Assembly (NCBI GenBank): GCA_013368375.1
Contig: JAACJP010000045.1
Location: forward strand, 248,001-312,000
Source of the DNA: Tricholomella constricta
Lineage: Eukaryota > Basidiomycota > Agaricomycetes > Agaricales > Lyophyllaceae
DNA length: 64,000 bases
Direction of reading: 5' to 3'
The translations under genes and the position numbers were made by a program. Each line of letters starts with the position of its first letter. Position 1 is the stretch's first letter. Positions 45,501 through 57,319 of the stretch are shown in pieces. The notes beneath the pieces were generated by a model. That model worked only from the letters and a program-made list of their open reading frames with translations. It ran no database searches and was not told the origin of the DNA.

Positions 45501-45610
45501 CTATTGGACTCAAGCCAGAGGGAATACATGTAGCCATCATCATTTTCTTATACACAATAATATGCTTGCAAAAAAAATTGGGATCGGGGGACAGGACAAC
45601 ATCATTCTAA

Positions 45611-47272
45611 TCATTCCTCCTCTTCTTCGCTGTCTTCGCTGAATTCCATTTCCATGTCGTCTGCGAGGATTGAATCAGGAATGTGTGCAAATGATGATGG
45701 CGTGTAAGGGCCATGCGGTACCTGAATACGAGTGGAACCGCTCGCGGTATGCTCCACCGTGTCTGGGATATCACCGTCGTCAAAGGCAAGCAGCTTGTCA
45801 AGGTCCAAATGGGGCAGCCCAGTGCCGGGGCGACGGACATCCTGAACCTCGTCATCACTCAAATCCACTGCAACGACTGCCTCATCATCAGAGACATCTA
45901 CAAGGACAATGCCCGTGGAAGGCTCATCATCACTGCTTAGCTCAAGTTGTGGAATGGCTGGACTTTGATCCTCATCGTCGCTAAGCACAATCATTGGGAG
46001 AGTTTCGTCATCATCAGTCAGCACAATCATGGGGACTGATTCCTCATCATCGCTGAGCAGGATCATAGGAAGGGATGTCGCTTCATCTTCCTTGTCCTCA
46101 TCATCTGACAACTCCAACGCAACGATGGAGGATGCCGCGGCGGTCTGCTTTCGTGATGCCGCGGCGTCCAAGTGTGGGGGCGCCACGGCTGCCTGCTCTG
46201 GGGATGCCATGGTGTGTGCTGGGAGAGGAGTTACAATGATAGGAGACCGATCTCTATGGTAGTAGCCGCGGTATGGCTCCACATCGTCAATGAAGCTTCG
46301 TAGGGGTTGTTGCTCGAAATGGGTGGGTATTTCTGGGCTTTCCAGGCTACGTGGCTGGATGATGTCGGTGCCAATGGCATCAAATCTGTGCGCACTGGAG
46401 GGGGAATGGGTGCCATCAGAAGAGTCCTCCCACTTCAAGGATCCTGAGGCCAGATCACCAAAGTCAGTTCCCAGAGGACCTGAATTGGTCCCTGGTTCAA
46501 AGATGTCCTTGACCTCTTTAGCAGTGAGGTCAGTGGTTTCTGCTGCACCCGCGGTGTTCTCCTTTTGGACCGCGGCCTCATTCATGCTGTGCAATGCCGC
46601 GGCACGGCGCATGATCAAATCCATGCGTGATCCAAAGATGCTGGTATATCCCTGTGTTTGACCCCGAATGTCATTGACGACGCGGCTGGCTTGATTAGAC
46701 GGGACCGCCGCGGGAACCCAGGTCTTTGCAGAGTCCGGCTTTAATCCACGATGGGTATCCAAGCATGTGTTGATGGTAAACCGGTTAAAATCTTGCCGTG
46801 CGTCATCGTCCAAAGGGAAGCTCCACCAGTCACAGGAATAATCGCTGACTGGACCTGTGGGATAATCAATGTTCACCGATGCCTCGAGCTCCAGCTGCAA
46901 CTCGGGAGATAGTTGCCATGTGTCCGTGAGATTGTGGGACAACAGGAAAAGGTTGCAGGCTAGGAGGCGAATGAGATCTGGAATCTCGCATGGGACCATC
47001 ATTGCCGCGGCAGCACCAACATATCCCAGCGCAAAATCCTGGGTTGATCACATCAGTCACACAACACGTGATGTGATGTCACAAATACGCACAAGCTCTT
47101 GAACAATGCGCGGCTGCATCCACTGCTGAACATCCTGTTCCTCTTTCTTGTATATCTCCAGGGCTTTGCGGAAGCGAGATTCACAGTAGAAGAGGACCTC
47201 CTGTATGTGAGCACCATGGACATTGTAAGTGCCCAGGGAGAAATCCATAGAATCTAATGGCTGGAGAGTCAT
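45611..47272 (-). CDS. KDZ-borne protein with tandem SUMO-interacting-like motifs
   Basis: Starts MTLQPLDSMDFSLGTYNVHG at 47,272. An intron (donor GTGCGT, acceptor CCCAG, about 47,035-47,096) joins to DFALGYVGAAAAMMVPCEIP. The first ~250 residues have no family I recognise. The C-terminal half is acidic and contains at least six hydrophobic-then-acidic blocks: ALELSDDEDKED, MILLSDDEES, MIVLTDDDE, MIVLSDDEDQ, VLVDVSDDE, VVAVDLSDDE. These fit the SUMO-interacting motif pattern (V/I/L-rich core followed by S-D/E). The protein ends FSEDSEEEEE. Function is inferred only: it may dock the transposition machinery on SUMOylated chromatin proteins. It lies downstream of the transposase on the same strand. 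Confidence 0.8.
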
Positions 47273-47726
47273 GAATGTTTTTGTGGAGGATTGGGATCAG
47301 ATAACAAGTTGTGATGAATGTGTGACACTGACAGAAGAGCGTGACAATGATCGGAATTTCAACCGGCCATTCACATTATTTATAGAGTGAGAGCTGGCAT
47401 ATTTATAGAGTGAGAGCTGGCACCGCGGCCCGCGGTGCGTGAGCTGTAATTCATATCCCTTTCTTAGTGACGATGGTTATGTTGTGTTGTATCTAATAAT
47501 GGGCTAAGCACCATGGTGGCTCGGCCCCATGTGTTACTTTTTGGTGGTGCCGCGGTGCTACTTGAAGCCACCCTGGCCGCGGTGTGACCTTCAATTGTGA
47601 CAATGTGCAGGCACACCGCGGTGCCCTGGCTGCAATATGAGTTCCTAGAGATAATGTAGTATGCCGCGGTGTCGCTTCAAATTTCTTGGTCAAAAACTTG
47701 GTCTGTATTCAAATCTTCAAATATTG

Positions 47727-50700
47727 CTACTGAATGACAAGTGTGAGGTATGCAGTGTTCACCCTTTTAAATTGTTCCTCTGCTGAAGATGCAAGGCGGT
47801 ACCACATAGCTGCCTTTCGCTTGGCATAGGCAGCTGCACCGGCTTTACTCGCAGCATCCGCGGCATTGCCGCGGTCTTTCCAAGTTTTCATCTGATGAAG
47901 GAAATACCGTGTAGTCCAGGTCATTTCATATCCCACTAATATGTACTCCTCATTCCAGCGATGCTTTTGAGCGCGTGCACGTAAGAAATGGACCCTTTGA
48001 TCTATTGGTGAAGAGTGAATTTAGTAACATTGCCGCGGCTAGGTGACGTCCAGTATGACACCTACATTCCAAAAGAGCTTCAGGACTGTCAGAGGCCTGG
48101 CTGCCAGTTTGCCAAATCCAAGACAACCGAAGTGTTGTGGAACCAGGTATGTTAGGATCCAATATGGCTGTGCTAGCCTTGATGTGCTCTCTGAGTAAGA
48201 TTTTGTACTTGTCCAATGTAGCTTCATCTGCGTGAAGGCGAACCATAGCAGCTCTGCACTTCCCATATGACTGACAAAGGGTATTGAGAGTGGTGTTGAG
48301 CTTGACGATGGTGACACGGGAGCGTGTACGAACAGCCTTCCGCGGAGCAATACGCATAACATGAGAGTATAGGAATGACTTCTCGGCAATGCTTTCCCGG
48401 AGGTTCGTCAGCAACTTCTCTGCTTGCAGCTTGCGAAATTTCAATTCAAGGCTTGCCAGAGGGGAGATGATTGCAGAATTGTTGACCGAGGGCAGGAAGA
48501 GGGGGGTCCTTTCAGGTTCAATGACTGGGTCATCTGCCTCAGCAGGGTTGGCTCTACCCGCGGCATTGGTTGTGGTTGGGCCACTCCCCACGGCTCCTGC
48601 TCGGCCACTGCCACCATTTCGTGCCGCGGTATTCATCTCGCCACTCCCGCCATTTGGTGCCGCGGTATTTGGTGCCGCGGTATTCATCTCACCTCTTTCC
48701 GTTGCACCTGCCGCCCCTTCCCCTTGGTCACCCTGTCCTTCTATCTCATCATCTTCCAGGTAGTCAAACATGTCATCGGGAGGGTCATCTGGAATGACTG
48801 GGGTTGAATGATGATGTCCCGTGCGGGCTTGCAATGCTGTGAAGACGTTAATCTGCGTATGCAGACGTGCTCTTTCAGCCTCCACTGCCTTGCGGTCCTC
48901 TTCCCGCGGCTCCCGCACCAACCTCTTCACTTTATTCTGAAGGCTAGTCCTGGCACATCAGGTCAGAATGATGTTCAACATAAAATGCAAAAGACTAACT
49001 GCTGCTCTTGAAGGTCAATTCCTAGCTGGATCCACTGTTCTTCAAGTGTTAAGCATTCCATGACCTCTGGTGACTCTTCACGGGGTTCGATGGCTGTAGT
49101 GCGTGCCTTCAGAATGTCCATGGCCTTGGGATCGTTAAGCCTTTCCCTCTCCGCTTCTTCAATCTCTGCAACCCACTCAGCAATCTGCTCAACCGGAACT
49201 CCATTACACATTTGATCATAATATAGGTCGGCACTTTCCCTGGTTTCAGTAGCTCGACGGAATCTCGAACATAATGCCGCGGCTAGAGAAATATTAGGAG
49301 TCAACACATGACCGCGGCATACAACACACCGCGGTAAGACCATTATTACTCACACATGTCAAGCAACTTCTTCCAATTTGAATCATTCATGTGGTCGTCC
49401 AGAATTTCTGCCCGATGGGCCAAAGTAGCTGTCCTAGTCATGGGGGAGACGGTGTTAAGGACGGCCCATAAGCTCTCTAGGATTTCTCCAGCAACAACCG
49501 CGGCACCAGGGATGAAAGATGATGCAAAGCGGAAGAAACAGTCAGGCTTGTGGCCATGGACATGCATAAGGCCAATAGCGCGGTCAATTATCATTTGAGG
49601 GGGAAGGGAGGGTCCGATGCGATCATCAAGGTGGATGATGTACTGGCAAACGATGTCGTAGATAAAAAGAAGCACCTCGATGTCAGTCATATTGGTTGTT
49701 TTGATTGCCTGTAGAAGAGACCAGTCTACATTCTTTTGTTGCTCGCCAGCATAAAGGTTAGCAAGGCTGTTGGGTGCAAAGCAACCATGACGGGCGCATG
49801 CAACGGCAACAATCCCCGTCACATCACAAGCCTTGGAAGTCAGCAATGCTTGTTCCAAAACACGAAATTGGTTTTCACATGGGGCTTTCTGCCGCGGACA
49901 AGGTAATCAGTGCCGCGGCGATGCATAACCAAATAGACTTACAGTGAGTTTGTTGAATGCTGTCTTCAAAAACTCATGATAATCCTCCCTCTTGGCCATC
50001 ATTCCTCCCCCCTCTGATAACCATACATCAGCCGCGGCGTTTGGCTGGCGAACATGGTCTGCTTTGAAATTTCCATCTGCTACAAAAGACCGAATGTAGA
50101 CTTTCCTGTGTTCCAATCTGTTAAAATGCTTAACTTTATGGAAGAAATCAGGTGGAAGTACCTGTTCTGGTCAGATTTCCAGTCAGTGGGTAGATTGACC
50201 TCGGGCTGAGGGCATGGGGGGCAAAAAATTGCAAGATCACCCGCGACAGGGTTCATTGGATCATCTTTCTCATGTCCATAGCCAGCCCACTTTATTTTCT
50301 TCAACCACCTCCAGGAACGAGAAAGCCTCCGCAGTTCACGATAAAAATTATCAATGTCCGCGCTGTTCGTCGCCGCGGCCGTTGCACGACTAAGTTTTTG
50401 CCAATACTGAAAAGCTGATGCTTTACATTCCAGGTTTGCCAATCGATAGTCATCCAAAACGCCAGCTGTGAAGAGTGTTGTGTACCGAGTGAATGTTGTG
50501 GGTATCAAGCGGGCATGCATTAGGTCAATAGTGACCATTGACTGGCCATGGCAAGTGCAGAAGACCAGAGGGATGTAGTGGATTCCGTTGATGTGCACAA
50601 CGCGAACATAGTTATTGTTCAGTCCATCATGCCGCGGCCCAAGGACAGAACTAACATTTCTGTCCGGTGGATCCAAGAATTCCTCGTCCAGGTCATCGTC

Positions 50701-51851
50701 CTCGATGTCCTCTGGTGTCTCTTGAGTGTCACGACCTTCCATGTCATCTTCCAAGTCGTCACCCGTTTTTCGCCCACCTCTGAGGTGAAATAACTCATCC
50801 AGACGCGCTATATACTCTTCATCAGTGGCTGGGCCGTCATCCGCCAAGTCCGTGTCTTCAAATGCCGCGGAGCCGGAAGCATTCATGTCCAAATCATATG
50901 CCGCTAATCCAGACTCAGCCACTTGTCCTAAGTCCGTGTCTTCAAATGCCGCTGATCCAGAATCGCATGCCGCGGCCGCGGTATCGGGCACCGCGGCATC
51001 GTTTTCCATAGTGTCAACTTCCATGACACTCTCCGCGGTGTACTGATGGTGTGGCGCAAGGCCTTCTTCCTCTGTGATAGGAGCTTCCGCCGATGTCCCT
51101 GTTGAATGACCTTGCTGTGGCTTAGAGCCCCGCTGGGATATGGTGTTCTGGTCCATGATATCTTTCTGGGTTTGAAAGGTCTCCAGACGGGTGCGCTGAA
51201 ACTGAAGTTGGGAGCAGAACTGTTCCCCGGATGAGTGGGGGACGATAATGTACGCCCCAACCTCCCACAGTCATGCTGTACGGAAGTATTGCCCATTCCA
51301 GCACTCAATCTTATGCAGGGGATTGTCTCGGTGATTGATCCGCATACAGTGGCGGCAGAGTATGCGGGGGCTGGTACAGTCCTGACACCGCCATCGAGCA
51401 TAATTTTTGTGGGGACAGTCTGGGCAAGGGTGCTTTTCTTGCATAGTCTCTCTAGCCAGTAGACCTTGCAGCATCTCAGGAGCATGGTCAACAAACTCCT
51501 GTAGGTAGTTGGCTTGTGTCTGTTCACCAATCATTGTCAAAGCAATAATGGAAAGCAACAGTAGTTTACCTTTGTCCGACGAATGGGCACTGGTATTTCT
51601 ATGTCATCATTGAAATGACTTCCTCCATTATCAGGATCTACTGGAACTTGGGTTGAGCCAATGGGCACTGGCATGCGTGGAAAGGCACTGGGAATAGGGA
51701 TAATTGGCCTTGACTGCAAAGGAACCATTGTTGATTCCACAACATCACCTCGAGCAGTAGTCCGTATGGATGTATGAACATCCAGGCCACCCTGCACCCG
51801 ATCAGTCTGTCTAAGGATGGGATCCTTTTTGGTGCGTTTGCGCTTGAGCAT
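47727..51851 (-). CDS. KDZ transposase with CxC2 cysteine cluster (contains an in-frame stop)
   Basis: DDE-type transposase of the KDZ class. The start MLKRKRTKKDPILRQTDRVQ (51,851) is followed by the CxC2 cluster (HPCPDCPHKNYARWRCQDCT, RILCRHCMRINHRDNPLHKI). The frame then reads GVLDDYRLANLECKASAFQY. The KDZ catalytic region has VADGNFKADH (first Asp), LLFIYDIVCQYIIHLDDRIG (second Asp), GLMHVHGHKPDCFFRFASSF and VAGEILESLWAVLNTVSPMT (Glu). The C-terminal region includes VHFLRARAQKHRWNEEYILV and EMTWTTRYFLHQ. Several ~45-60 nt introns. At 51,271-51,273 a TGA interrupts the CxC2 exon in a frame that is open on both sides; TGG would be the likely ancestral codon. Gly/Ala/Asn-rich low-complexity insertions (near 48,590-48,690) coincide with CCGCGG sites. 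Confidence 0.9.
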
Positions 51852-52223
51852 GGTAAGGAAAGAGGGTTGACAGAGAAAGCCTGGTGATGGTTGATAATCT
51901 TCACAATGATCTTGAATCACCCCATGTCATCTCCTCATGGCATTGAACCTCCTCATGGCATTGAACCTCCTCATGGCATTGAACCTCCTCATGGCATTGA
52001 ACCTCCTCATGGCATTGAACTCTGTACACATGACCTCCCTGCAGACACATGTACTGCCTTGCTTGCTACACATGTCCTGTCGGACCCCGGCCAGATGTTA
52101 ATCAAAGCGATGGATTTGTTTGCGCAGTGTCAGCTGGCCGCGGATCAAATTTCTAACTTGACCCGAGAACCAACCTCATGTTTGTTGTCCCATTTTGGTC
52201 ATTCCTTTCCACTACACTCTCAC
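51852..52223. promoter_or_regulatory. Divergent promoter region with an 18 bp minisatellite
   Basis: Lies between the oppositely transcribed transposase (51,851, -) and the plus-strand gene (52,224). Five copies of an 18 bp unit (CCTCATGGCATTGAAC core) occupy about 51,933-52,021. One CCGCGG lies at 52,138. Confidence 0.5.
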
Positions 52224-54570
52224 ATGTCAGCCAACGAAGCCGAGGCACCAAAGACCATCAGAAAACAAAGTGCCTATTCAAGAGAGGAGCGTGATGTCCT
52301 TAACAAGTACAAGGACGAGTACCGGGGAGAGCCAGATGCAGCCAAGAGAGCCAAGATTTTTACATCCAAGGTGCTTGTTGACATTTTCAACTACTGGAGC
52401 TTGCAAAAGAAGGATCCCCAAACGGACGAAGCTTCACAAAAAGCAGTAAAGGTACACTATGCACCATTCAACCCATAATCATTTGCTAAACTGCCCACAG
52501 CAACTTGCCAATTGGGTGAAGAACAACTGGAGGGTGTACCCGGACTTCAAGAAATCTATGGGGGAATTGAACATCACCCTCCGACATGTGGTCATGCGCA
52601 CTAAGCGCGACGCAATCCATGATGAACTGGAGCACATACTGGGTGTGGACGACCTTGACCCAGCATGCCCCGAGGCATTTCAGCAGCGGAACAAGGCCAT
52701 TTCCAATGTCATCAAAAACCTGGCCCCTGATGAACGCCAAGCATTGGAAACGACAGCTCAGGAGTGGAGTAGAAAGGGATATCCACAGGAGGAAAGGCCA
52801 AAGTAAGTGTCACCGCGGCGGGCGGCGCACGCCGCGGCTATCGTTATGAGGCTAACACTTGCCCTGCCCACAGAATTGCAGATAAACATGGCTTCACACG
52901 GGTGGAAGATGTGGACAAACGGCGGTGGCGGGAAATGGGAATGGTTTCCCTTACATTTGTTGCATGGACCAACAGTGAAGGGCACCTTTGTGTGCGCGCG
53001 TAAGTAATTTTTCACATTGCATAACTGTCCGCGGCCTGACGTTCCGCGGCGTAGTCACGACAAAATTGCTCACAACATGGGCGCCGTGTATAAGAAGTTT
53101 ACAGAAACCTTTCCTACCTTGATTCAAGACTGCAAAGTCAAGCTTATGGATTATGTGGTTGCTGTACAGCAGTCACTTGACCCCATCCCCCTAAACCCTC
53201 TCGAGGCCGCGCAGCCCAACATCCAAGTGAAGATACATGAGGACGGTTTTCCGATCTTACCATCTCCGGATGACACTCCAAAAACTCACAACGATCTTGA
53301 AATGATCGTACGTTACTATCTGAATTACCATTACAGTATGTTGTTGTCCATTGCTGTGTTGACTCTCTGACATACTCCTTTAGTGCTTGCCTCTGGCCGT
53401 ACAAAAAACTCGACACCATTCAAGGCTGTGGAGGCAGAGTGCGCCAAATTTATTGCCGCGGAATATCTTCCCGCGGGACAGAGAATTTGTGATCCACGCA
53501 ACATTCGATTCAAGGAATTAGAATCGCTCCTTGACTTTTGGTACCAGCGCCAGGAGGAACATGGTCATTCTTCTGCATTCCGGTGGTCCTCTTACCTGAA
53601 CACCAAGAAGGAGAGGGTTGCAGCAGTATATGGAGAACGAAAGGATTTGGAGGCCGCGGCAGAACGAAAACAGGCAATCAGGAAGAAGAAGAGGAAAGAT
53701 AAACAAAGGATGCATATTGACCCTTTGTTGGAAGGGTTGACATCTATGCCCCCGTTGCCAGCCAGCGAAAACACCGGAGCGGACCGCGGCAGTCCAGGCC
53801 GCGGCGAAATGGAACCAGGGGAGACTGCAGTCAGTCCCAGATCACAGCAACCTAACACCAGCCCAAACACCGGAGCGGACCGCGGCAGTCAAGGCCGCGG
53901 CGAAATTGAAACAGCCACACAATTCAATACCAGATCACAGCCACCTAACACTGAGGCAGCCAGCCCAAATATCGGTGCGGACCGCGGCAGTCGAGGCCGC
54001 GGCGAAATGTCACCAGATGAGGATATGACTGTTGGGGTAGACCAAGGCATGTCTGGGCACCACAACCAGGAGGCTAATTTCAATGCAGCACACAAGGACA
54101 CTCCTCAAGTCCAAAGTGTACTTGTAGACGATGATACCATGCGCAAGCTCATGGCCCGTGGCTTTGCAGGACAATACCCAATCAATGGCCCTGCAGACGG
54201 ACCACCAAAGTACCGCGTGCCTGAGACTGCACTAGAGCTATTGAAGCAGGATAATCCCACCACACCCATAAATGAACCTTCAGCATCAAGGTCTCCAACC
54301 CCTCAACTATCCAGCACTACACCGGCATCACAAAAGCGAAAGCGCGATGAAGCTCATACGATGGGAACTAAGAAGTCAAGGAGCACTCAGAGGCTGTTAG
54401 ATGAGGCGCAGCAGATTCTAGAGGGGTCCAGTAGGAGATCGACAAGGCAGCAGGATGCCATGGCAGTTACATCAAGGGCAGCAACACGGTCCGCGGCAGC
54501 GCGGGCCGCGGCACCCAAGCCCGCGGTAACAAGGTCCACAAAAGTCAAAGCAGATAAACGTAGACGTTAG
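52224..54570 (+). CDS. KDZ-borne protein of unknown function
   Basis: Starts MSANEAEAPKTIRKQSAYSR. Introns with clear GT-AG borders (for example 52,451-52,500 and 52,804-52,871) join QLANWVKNNWRVYPDFKKSM, KHGFTRVEDVDKRRWREMGM, VSLTFVAWTNSEGHLCVRA, NMGAVYKKFTETFPTLIQDC and TPFKAVEAECAKFIAAEYLP. A lysine/arginine-rich helix (KQAIRKKKRKDKQRMH) follows, then a disordered tail with three copies of GADRGSxGRGE, and finally a basic alanine-rich C-terminus (KVKADKRRR). I recall similar proteins beside KDZ transposases in agaricomycetes but no assigned activity. The upstream open frame over the PPHGIE-coding minisatellite is not taken as coding because it has no family-like content. Confidence 0.82.
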
Positions 54571-54962
54571 AGGGAAGCTAGTCAAATATCTACACATAAT
54601 AGTATGCATGCTTATCAACCAGTCTGTTATGATTTAGAAATGTATCTGTGGTGATGGGCAGCAATGCTTGTGCCGCGGCATCATTGATGTGCCGCAGCAT
54701 TATAGCATTGCGGCACCTTCAATGACATTGGCACACGTCATTCACACTTCATTTGTTCAACACTTGAGTGCAAGAAAAATTTTTGATTATCTACAGCTGT
54801 AACTAGTATATGTACAGTGTAGCTCTGGATGTTAGCTTTTTGTTATCTACAATTGTCTGAGGTATATATCTACAATTGTCTGAGGTATATAGAATAGCTA
54901 TTGTATACAATCAAGAAAGCAGGTGTCAAAAAACAATGTAAAAAAGGGCGTCCGCGGAGTGT
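54571..54962. other. Short intergenic region inside the KDZ element
   Basis: 3' regions of two converging genes. Contains one CCGCGG and a short TATAGCTATTG-rich stretch. No gene. Confidence 0.5.
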
Positions 54963-57319
54963 TCAATTGAGGCGCGGTTTTTTCGCCGCGGCCTCATCCA
55001 AATCGTCATCTGCCTTCCGCTTTTCACCATCTGTGCTGATGGGAGCCTTGCTACGCGTCCGGTGAAGTGGCTCACCATCTTGATCCATAGGTGCCGGTGT
55101 GCGGCTACGTGACCGTGAGCGACGAGTTGTAGCGGTTGGAGGGGGAGCTAGGTGTTCAGTCTCCGGGGTTGGCGAAGTCACTTGGAGGGTAGGCGGCAAA
55201 GGTGGGGGAGGGCTGTCCGGCACATGTGGAAAGGGCGAGGGGGATGGCGACGGTGGTGGTGGTGATGGTGATGGTGGTGGTGGTGGTGGTGGTGGTGGTG
55301 GCAGGGTGGTGGTTGGTTGGGGCGGGGACACCGGTGCTGGGAAGTCAGCCGCGGCATGCATGTCCGCGGTGTCCATGTCCATGGGGCTCGCCGCGGCGTG
55401 AAGGTCGTCAGACTCCTCAGTACCAAGAGGCTGCTCACCACCTTCTGCGCCGTCTCCCGCCGCGGCATCGACGTTGTTGGGGGGGAAGCTACTGCCGCGG
55501 CATCAACGTTGGGGGAAGACTCACCCTCCGTCTCACTTGCCTCCTGCATCACCACCCTCTTTCTAAACACCCGGCACTCCATAGAGTCCACTCGGTCTGT
55601 CAGGACCGCAATGGATGCTGACATCCGGCGGACCGCCTCTGTCAACACTCCAACCCGTCGAGACATCTTCCCGAGAGCCTCAGAGTGACCCTCCCTCCCT
55701 TGCTCCAGCTGCTCAATCTTGGCCTCCTGGGCAGTGACCTCAGAACGGAGGTTTGTGGTGTCCTCATCCATGGCGTCGGCAAAGTCTTCCAGCTCACGCA
55801 CTGTCCCCTTGATTGACCTGATGGTGGAAGACATTTCATCATCGTTTACTGCGGCATGAGGGGTCAGGGCCACCGCGGTGACGGGAGGAATAGGGGCCGC
55901 GGTGGGGGGAGCGGTGGGAGCGCCAGGAGTGGGGGCCGCGGCCTTGTGAGATGCACCTCTATCTTTCCCTACTCTTAATTAGCTTTGAAACTGAAATACA
56001 AATTTTACACTTACTTGGTTTGCTGGGCCCAGCCACCGGGACCTCATCACCCACCACTCTTGAAGTCCCAGCTGACTTCTTCCTCAAGGGGCCATATGTG
56101 CAGTGCCTCTTCTTGTCACGGCAAGCTTGACATGCCGTGGCTGAGGATGCTTGCTTCCTGCATTCTTGATTGAAGCGAACGCAGGCACTGCAGGGCGGGT
56201 GGTAGAGTGTTGGGTTGTAGGGGGCGGGGGCTGTTCTCTGGGCACCAGCAGGGTCTGCATCTGAGTCAACTTCCATGTAAGTTGTCTCCCCACCGCTTTC
56301 TGCTCCCAGTGCGGTGAAGGTGGCCGCGGTCGATGAGTGGATGGGCTCCCCCACTGTGATGGTCGTCTTGTGGGGGGTGTGGGGGGGTGCGGGTGCCTTT
56401 TGCTTACCCTTGTCCTTCTTGGTGGCCTTGGGTTTGGGAGCGCGGGCCTTTGCCACCGCGGCCGCGGCCTCCTCCTCTCTCTTCCGCACCGCAGCCTCCT
56501 CCTCTCTCTTCCGCACCGCAGCCTCCTCCTCTCTCTTCCGCACCGCGGCCTCCTCCTCTCTCTTCCGCACCGCGGCCTCCTCCTCTCTTTTCCTCGCCTC
56601 CCCTCTTTTCCTCGCCTCCTCCCTTTTGCGCGCCGCGGCCTCCTCCACTTCTTTCTGTGCCGCCGCGGCCTCTTCTCTCTTCCGTGCCTCCAGTTCCCTC
56701 TTTGCCTTCTTGCTCGCCCTCTTCTCTTCCTGCTCCCTCACCCTCTTCTCTTCCTCCTCCCTCACCCTCCTCTCTTCCCGCTCCCTCACCGCAGCCTCCT
56801 TCATTCGTGCCGCGGCCTCCGCCTTGGTCTTTCTTGCCGCGGCCGCGTCCTTTTCTGCTTCGGCCTTCCTTTTTGCCACCTTCTTTGCGACAATGTCATC
56901 AGCGACAAGGCTTGCCGCGGTCCCCGCCTGGACCTTTGATGACCCCTCACCCCTGTCCTCCTTCTCCTCCACCACGGTGACCCGCTTCTTGAACTCCGCA
57001 GCCTGCGTCCGGTACGCGGCGAGGTGCTCAGCAAACTTCTCGGTCTCACGAGAGACCTTTTGAAGCAGCTTGAGCGTGAGCCCAAAGAACGAGCTGTTGA
57101 ATAGCTTGATTGTTTGGGGGTCTCGGATGCCGGAGACGCGTATGTAGAAGTCCTTCTGCTCAAATATTCAATAATTGGAAAAGAAAAAAAAAATTAAAAA
57201 GCGATGCTTACCGAGTCCTTGTAGATGGCGACGAACTCATCGCGCATCCCAGCCTTTACGGCCTTGAGGAGCCTCCGGTCAGTCGCAGCGAGGGTGGTTT
57301 GAACGGCGGAAGAATCCAT
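54963..57319 (-). CDS. KDZ-borne Zn2Cys6 cluster protein with long coiled coil (frameshifted)
   Basis: Starts MDSSAVQTTLAATDRRLLKA at 57,319. An intron leads to QKDFYIRVSGIRDPQTIKLF and FGLTLKLLQKVSRETEKFAE. A long charged coiled coil with a 27 bp coding repeat (KREEEAAVR, about five copies) follows. Then comes PCSACVRFNQEC ... ACQACRDKKRHCTYG, whose spacing C-x2-C-x6-C-x9-C-x2-C-x6-C fits a fungal binuclear Zn2Cys6 cluster (about 56,095-56,200). A second coiled coil (SSTIRSIKGTVRELEDFADA), a poly-Pro region and a basic tail (KRKADDDLDEAAAKKPRLN) end the protein. A C7 run (plus-strand G7 near 55,483-55,489) puts the last part in another frame; eight C would restore it, so this copy has a 1 bp lesion or a sequencing error. 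The protein probably binds CGG-type DNA sites (inferred). Confidence 0.8.
55252..55303. repeat. (GGT)n microsatellite within the Zn2Cys6 gene
   Basis: Imperfect GGT triplet run encoding poly-proline on the minus strand. Confidence 0.8.
56455..56595. repeat. 27 bp coding minisatellite in the Zn2Cys6 gene
   Basis: About five tandem copies of a 27 bp unit (CCTCCTCCTCTCTCTTCCGC core) encoding KREEEAAVR on the minus strand. In some copies the junction reads CACCGCGGCC and in others CACCGCAGCC, so the repeat also multiplies CCGCGG. Confidence 0.8.

Noticed and set aside
44438..45610. Series of ORFs repeating MYRAARCSGWYK and related peptides
   Set aside because: They follow the subterminal DNA repeat unit, occur on both strands and in the inverted array at 58,300-59,400, and are explained by the repeat rather than by genes.
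51891..52223. Upstream extension of the plus-strand KDZ gene through PPHGIE repeats
   Set aside because: It lies in the divergent promoter and encodes only a minisatellite plus non-family sequence. The ATG at 52,224 is followed by conserved-looking sequence.
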